A DNA stretch of 7,645 bases. It comes from an uncultured Lachnospiraceae bacterium. GTDB lineage: Bacteria; Bacillota; Clostridia; Lachnospirales; Lachnospiraceae. Every line of letters begins with the position of its first letter. The stretch's first letter is position 1. The notes beneath the pieces are model-generated. The model searched no databases. It saw only the letters and a list, made by a program, of their open reading frames with translations, and was not told where the DNA came from. Both the position numbers and the translations under genes were made by a program. Shown piece after piece: positions 4,813 to 7,645 of the stretch. The DNA lies in contig CANQYH010000150.1 of NCBI GenBank assembly GCA_947628025.1, positions 1 to 7,645 on the forward strand, in the 5' to 3' direction.

Positions 4813-6699
4813 ATGATACAGAAAGAAAAAGGCATGATCGGCAGATACTTGCCAAAAGACAAGAGGATCCGGATGCTGGCGCTGATGCTCGCGGACGCCG
4901 GAATCATTTTCCTTTCATCGGTTCTGGGGCTTTTAGTGAGGTTTGATCTCAGCTGGGCCGCGGTTCCCGGCGAATATAAGCAGGCAATGTTCGCATACCT
5001 GCCATATTACATAGGCGGTACTCTGGCCGTTTTTTTTATCCGGAAAATGTACGCGACCATGTGGAGCGTCGCCGGGGTCCGGGAAGCGCTGGAGATCGTG
5101 GGGGCCTGTGCCATTTCCGCTCTCCTGCAGATCGCCGGGATGATGCTTTTGCAGCTTGTCGTGCCCAGAAGTTTTTACGTGATATCGTTTACCGTTCTTT
5201 GTGGGGCGGCGCTTCTGCTAAGGCTTTCCTATCGGATTGGCTTGTCCCTGCTGGGGCAAAAGCTGCATAAACGCGACGGAAAACGGATCCTGATCGTCGG
5301 CGCCGGCACCTCCGGATCCGTGATCCTGAAAGAGATCCAAACCAGCGCGTTTGTCAACGATCTGGTCGTCTGCTTCGTGGACGACGATAAAAACAAGATG
5401 GGGAAGATCCTGAATGGCGTTTCCGTCGAGGGAAACAGGAACGACATCCCCAGATTGGCAGAGAAATACCGGGTCGACGAAATCTATATCGCCATGCCCT
5501 CCGCCTCCGCCCAGTCCAGGAAAGAGATCATCGAGATCTGCAGGGAAACGGGATGCAAAGTAAAGATCCTCCCCGGTATCTACCAGCTCTTAAACGATGA
5601 AGTGAGCGTCTCCAAGCTCCGGGAAGTACAGATCGAGGATCTGCTGGGCCGGGAACCGATCCGGGTGGACCTGGATGAGATCCTCGGTTATGTCAGCGGG
5701 AAGACGGTCCTGGTGACCGGAGGCGGCGGTTCCATCGGCAGCGAGCTCTGCCGCCAGATCGCGGGACATAATCCGAAACGATTAATCATCTTTGATGTCT
5801 ATGAGAATAATGCCTATGATATCCAGCAGGAACTGAAGAAGACCCATCCGGAGCTGGACCTGGCGGTGCTGATTGGCTCGGTGCGCAACACCCACCGGAT
5901 GGAGAGCGTATTTGCGAAATACCGCCCGGATATTGTCTACCACGCGGCGGCCCACAAGCATGTGCCGCTGATGGAGGACAGCCCGTGCGAAGCCATCAAG
6001 AACAATGTCTTCGGTACCTACAAGACCGCGAAAGCCGCGGACAAGTACGGCGCAAAGCGGTTTGTGCTGATCAGTACGGACAAGGCGGTGAACCCGACGA
6101 ACATCATGGGGGCCAGCAAGCGGTTATGCGAGATGGTGGTGCAGATGATGGACGCGAGGTCAGAGACGGACTTCGTGGCGGTGCGGTTCGGAAACGTCCT
6201 TGGCAGCAACGGCTCGGTGATCCCGCTGTTCAGGAAGCAGATCGAAGCGGGCGGGCCGGTGACGGTGACGCACCCGGACATCATCCGTTACTTCATGACG
6301 ATCCCGGAGGCGGTAAGCCTGGTGCTGCAGGCGGGGGCCTACGCGAAAGGCGGGGAGATCTTCGTGCTGGACATGGGGAAGCCGGTGAAGATATTGGACC
6401 TGGCGGAGAACCTGATCCGGTTGTCGGGATACGAGCCGTATGTGGACATCCCGATTGAGTTTACGGGACTGCGTCCGGGAGAGAAGCTGTATGAGGAGCT
6501 GCTGATGGGGGAGGAGGGCCTGCAGGAGACGCCGAACCAGCTGATCCATATCGGGAGGCCGATCGAGTTTGACGCAGAGAAACTGGAGAGGGACCTGGAG
6601 CGGCTGTATGAGGTGGCGAACCAGGACACGGAGCAGGTGAAAGCGCTGGTGAGGGAGATGGTGCCGACGTACCAGCCGCAGCCGGCGCATACAACATAA
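4813..6699 (+). CDS. Membrane-anchored nucleotide-sugar 4,6-dehydratase (CapD/WbpM/PglF family)
   Basis: Probably converts UDP-GlcNAc to a UDP-4-keto-6-deoxy sugar, the first step toward 2,6-dideoxy-amino sugars in capsule, exopolysaccharide or glycan chains, at the inner face of the membrane. The 628 residues show about four hydrophobic segments within 20-150, a first Rossmann-like domain (GAGTSGS, 163-169), then the dehydratase domain with NAD(P)-binding TGGGGSIG (302-309), HAAAHKHVP (377-385) and ISTDKAVNPTNIMGASKR. As in WbpM and PglF, the usual Tyr of the YxxxK motif is Met (M432, K436), with the catalytic Asp-Lys pair at 423-424. Length is normal for the family. ATG 4813 is preferred because AGGA lies 10 nt upstream; the GTG at 4807 is too close to it. 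The gene lies 49 bp after the second NusG-like gene and ends at a bidirectional terminator. Third-position G/C rises strongly in the last third. The exact substrate is not proven by sequence. Confidence 0.92.
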   Translation: MIQKEKGMIGRYLPKDKRIRMLALMLADAGIIFLSSVLGLLVRFDLSWAAVPGEYKQAMFAYLPYYIGGTLAVFFIRKMYATMWSVAGVREALEIVGACAISALLQIAGMMLLQLVVPRSFYVISFTVLCGAALLLRLSYRIGLSLLGQKLHKRDGKRILIVGAGTSGSVILKEIQTSAFVNDLVVCFVDDDKNKMGKILNGVSVEGNRNDIPRLAEKYRVDEIYIAMPSASAQSRKEIIEICRETGCKVKILPGIYQLLNDEVSVSKLREVQIEDLLGREPIRVDLDEILGYVSGKTVLVTGGGGSIGSELCRQIAGHNPKRLIIFDVYENNAYDIQQELKKTHPELDLAVLIGSVRNTHRMESVFAKYRPDIVYHAAAHKHVPLMEDSPCEAIKNNVFGTYKTAKAADKYGAKRFVLISTDKAVNPTNIMGASKRLCEMVVQMMDARSETDFVAVRFGNVLGSNGSVIPLFRKQIEAGGPVTVTHPDIIRYFMTIPEAVSLVLQAGAYAKGGEIFVLDMGKPVKILDLAENLIRLSGYEPYVDIPIEFTGLRPGEKLYEELLMGEEGLQETPNQLIHIGRPIEFDAEKLERDLERLYEVANQDTEQVKALVREMVPTYQPQPAHTT

Positions 6700-6739
6700 A
6701 AACAGCTGTCCCGGGAGAGAGTCCGGATGGCAGCTGTTT
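6700..6739. terminator. Bidirectional terminator between the dehydratase and Rpn genes
   Basis: AAACAGCTG (6700-6708) pairs with CAGCTGTTT (6731-6739). Inside, 6711-6714 pairs with 6723-6726 (CCGG with CCGG). It begins directly after the dehydratase TAA. On the minus strand the stem is followed by TTTTTATG, a better T-run than on the plus strand (TTT then GTGG), so it fits the leftward Rpn transcript best and may serve both. Confidence 0.7.
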
Positions 6740-6754
6740 GTGGTTATAGGAAGA

Positions 6755-7543
6755 TTAATCGTCAGAGGGATCCGTGCTGTGGGTCTCTCTTAAAAGCTGC
6801 TGTAAGCGTTGGATTTCGGAGGCCAGTTTCTGGTTCTCAGACGAGAGCTGATGATTCTCCGAAGTCAGTTGCTGGATCTCAGACGAGAGTTCTGAGATAC
6901 GGTCATCTTTCCACCCTACGCGCCGGTAATAGTCCTCGCGCGCCTCGCACTGCAGACGGATCTTTTCGTCCTCGCTCAGCACCACGGCTGTCCGGGCAGC
7001 CTCGGTAAATATCGGGTTCTGTTTTGCCAATTCTTTCAGCTCCTTCCATGTGACGGCCTTAAAGAGGCGGGCCCAGTAGTCGAGCTGATAGGTCCTGTCC
7101 TCTTCCGTCGCCAGTTCGATCTGATCTAATTCTAGCACAGACAGACGCAGTTTGTCACTATATATTTTGTGGGTTTTCACGTTCATCAGCCGGTAGGTCG
7201 CGTAAAACTCCGGGGCTTCCGGAAAGAGCGTGTAGTCTAGGATCCCGATCTGGACGGCGGGCCGCACGTCTCGGTAGTTCTCGCCTTTGTTCAGGCTGTC
7301 AAATGAGCGGCAGAGGTAGCACTGGGAACGCTCGATCCAGTTTCCCTCGTTGATGCACTGCATCTCCAGGTTAATGGCCGCGTGGTTGTCCAGGAGGACT
7401 TTGATGTCCAGAAAGAAATCTTTCTCGCTGACGCTCCTGCCCAGTTCGATGGGGTTGAGGATCCGGACGTCATGGACCGCAGTATCGTCAAGGTGCAAGA
7501 GCGAGCAGACCAGGGATCTGAGGACAAGGTTGTTCTCCTGCAT
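6755..7543 (-). CDS. Rpn-family recombination-promoting nuclease / putative transposase (PD-(D/E)XK), 5' end lost
   Basis: Rpn proteins are DNA endonucleases of the PD-(D/E)XK fold, found in many variable copies in Clostridia. From ATG 7543 the product has 262 residues: ILNPIE (28-33), then the nuclease core with D46 (FFLDIKV) and E60-x-Q62 (NLEMQ), ERSQCYLCRSFDSLNKGE, IQIG/TLFP-like blocks, and EKIRLQCEAREDYYRR near 193-208. Residues 219-253 are a heptad coiled coil (LSSEIQQ-type units). Conserved family sequence continues in frame upstream of this ATG (FHLTNDYFFRAV, nt 7579-7544), but no start codon remains before an in-frame TAG at 7585-7583, and ATG 7543 has no Shine-Dalgarno sequence. 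The gene has therefore lost its initiation region and is probably inactive or poorly expressed. The family assignment is from memory of Lachnospiraceae homologs and is strong. Confidence 0.82.
   Translation of the reverse strand: MQENNLVLRSLVCSLLHLDDTAVHDVRILNPIELGRSVSEKDFFLDIKVLLDNHAAINLEMQCINEGNWIERSQCYLCRSFDSLNKGENYRDVRPAVQIGILDYTLFPEAPEFYATYRLMNVKTHKIYSDKLRLSVLELDQIELATEEDRTYQLDYWARLFKAVTWKELKELAKQNPIFTEAARTAVVLSEDEKIRLQCEAREDYYRRVGWKDDRISELSSEIQQLTSENHQLSSENQKLASEIQRLQQLLRETHSTDPSDD
6785..6889 (-). repeat. Tandem 21-bp (heptad) repeats encoding the Rpn coiled coil
   Basis: Five consecutive 7-residue units begin with Leu: LSSEIQQ, LTSENHQ, LSSENQK, LASEIQR, LQQLLRE. At DNA level 6830-6847 and 6872-6889 agree at 17 of 18 positions with a 42-bp offset (two heptads), indicating recent duplication of a two-heptad block. 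Confidence 0.75.
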
Positions 7544-7580
7544 GACGGCGCGGAAGAAATAGTCGTTGGTTAAATGAAAG

Positions 7581-7614
7581 CCCTAATCCCCCAGCTATGC
7601 TGGGGAGAATAGGG
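7581..7614. other. Imperfect palindrome abutting the broken Rpn gene, possible IS200/IS605-like end
   Basis: CCCTA (7581-7585) pairs with TAGGG (7610-7614), and CCCCAGC (7589-7595 region) with GCTGGGG around a TAT loop; a bulge and a mismatch separate the two parts. Rpn homology stops next to it, at about 7579. Subterminal imperfect hairpins followed within about 25-60 bp by a transposase start are typical of the left ends of IS200/IS605 elements, but only 65 bp are visible and the family is not confirmed. Confidence 0.45.
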
Positions 7615-7638
7615 TAGTTGGAAACGATAAGGATATCA

Positions 7639-7645
7639 ATGAAAA
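7639..7645 (+). CDS. Possible start of a rightward gene cut by the window edge
   Basis: AAGGA (7629-7633) lies 5 nt before ATG 7639, which is followed by AAA and the window end. Spacing and context fit a gene start, for example a transposase 25 bp past the palindrome, but only two codons are visible and the product cannot be named. Confidence 0.25.

Noticed and set aside
5985..6458. 157-residue plus-strand frame, and several minus-strand frames, within the dehydratase gene
   Set aside because: Shadows caused by the high third-position G/C of the real gene.
1..7645. CRISPR arrays, tRNA or rRNA genes
   Set aside because: No regularly spaced direct repeats and no cloverleaf or rRNA sequence were found on reading both strands.

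Overview
The window looks like the chromosome of a Firmicute of class Clostridia, most likely Lachnospiraceae. The evidence is the long (about 400-residue) PRPP synthetase typical of that group, NusG-paralog antiterminators of the LoaP/UpxY kind placed ahead of a surface-polysaccharide gene, and a Lachnospiraceae-type Rpn/PD-(D/E)XK 'putative transposase' protein. Family assignments come from sequence motifs and memory of the families; no search was run.

Layout. (1) 2-529: 3' part of a PgeF/YfiH (laccase-domain) purine nucleoside phosphorylase, followed by a small duplicated copy of its own 3' end and hairpins. (2) 730-1938, minus strand: ribose-phosphate pyrophosphokinase, with its own promoter at about 2024-1995. 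(3) 1990-2993: about 1 kb without a recognisable gene and mostly AT-rich. It contains a perfect 30-bp inverted repeat (2195-2224 and 2650-2679) enclosing 425 bp. Each arm contains a dyad resembling a tyrosine-recombinase core site and is followed, at the same inward distance, by a -10-like box. (4) 2994-3821 and 3975-4763: two tandem, divergent NusG-like proteins, separated by a long hairpin and a good intrinsic terminator. (5) 4813-6699: membrane-anchored nucleotide-sugar 4,6-dehydratase (CapD/WbpM/PglF type), with an RBS-sequestering hairpin ahead of it. (6) 6755-7543, minus strand: an Rpn-type nuclease whose 5' end is cut off by a palindrome-bearing sequence at the right edge, possibly the end of an IS200/IS605-like element.

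How the parts may work together (inference). Regions 3 to 5 look like the head of an exopolysaccharide or capsule locus under layered control: a candidate invertible promoter segment, a processive antiterminator gene, an intrinsic terminator that the antiterminator could overcome, a second NusG paralog, and a possible translational switch before the first sugar-modifying enzyme. This parallels the Bacteroides invertible-promoter/UpxY capsule loci, but in a Clostridia setting and with unusual multi-domain NusG proteins. The glycosyltransferases expected in such a locus are not seen here: the dehydratase is followed directly by a bidirectional terminator and the convergent Rpn gene.
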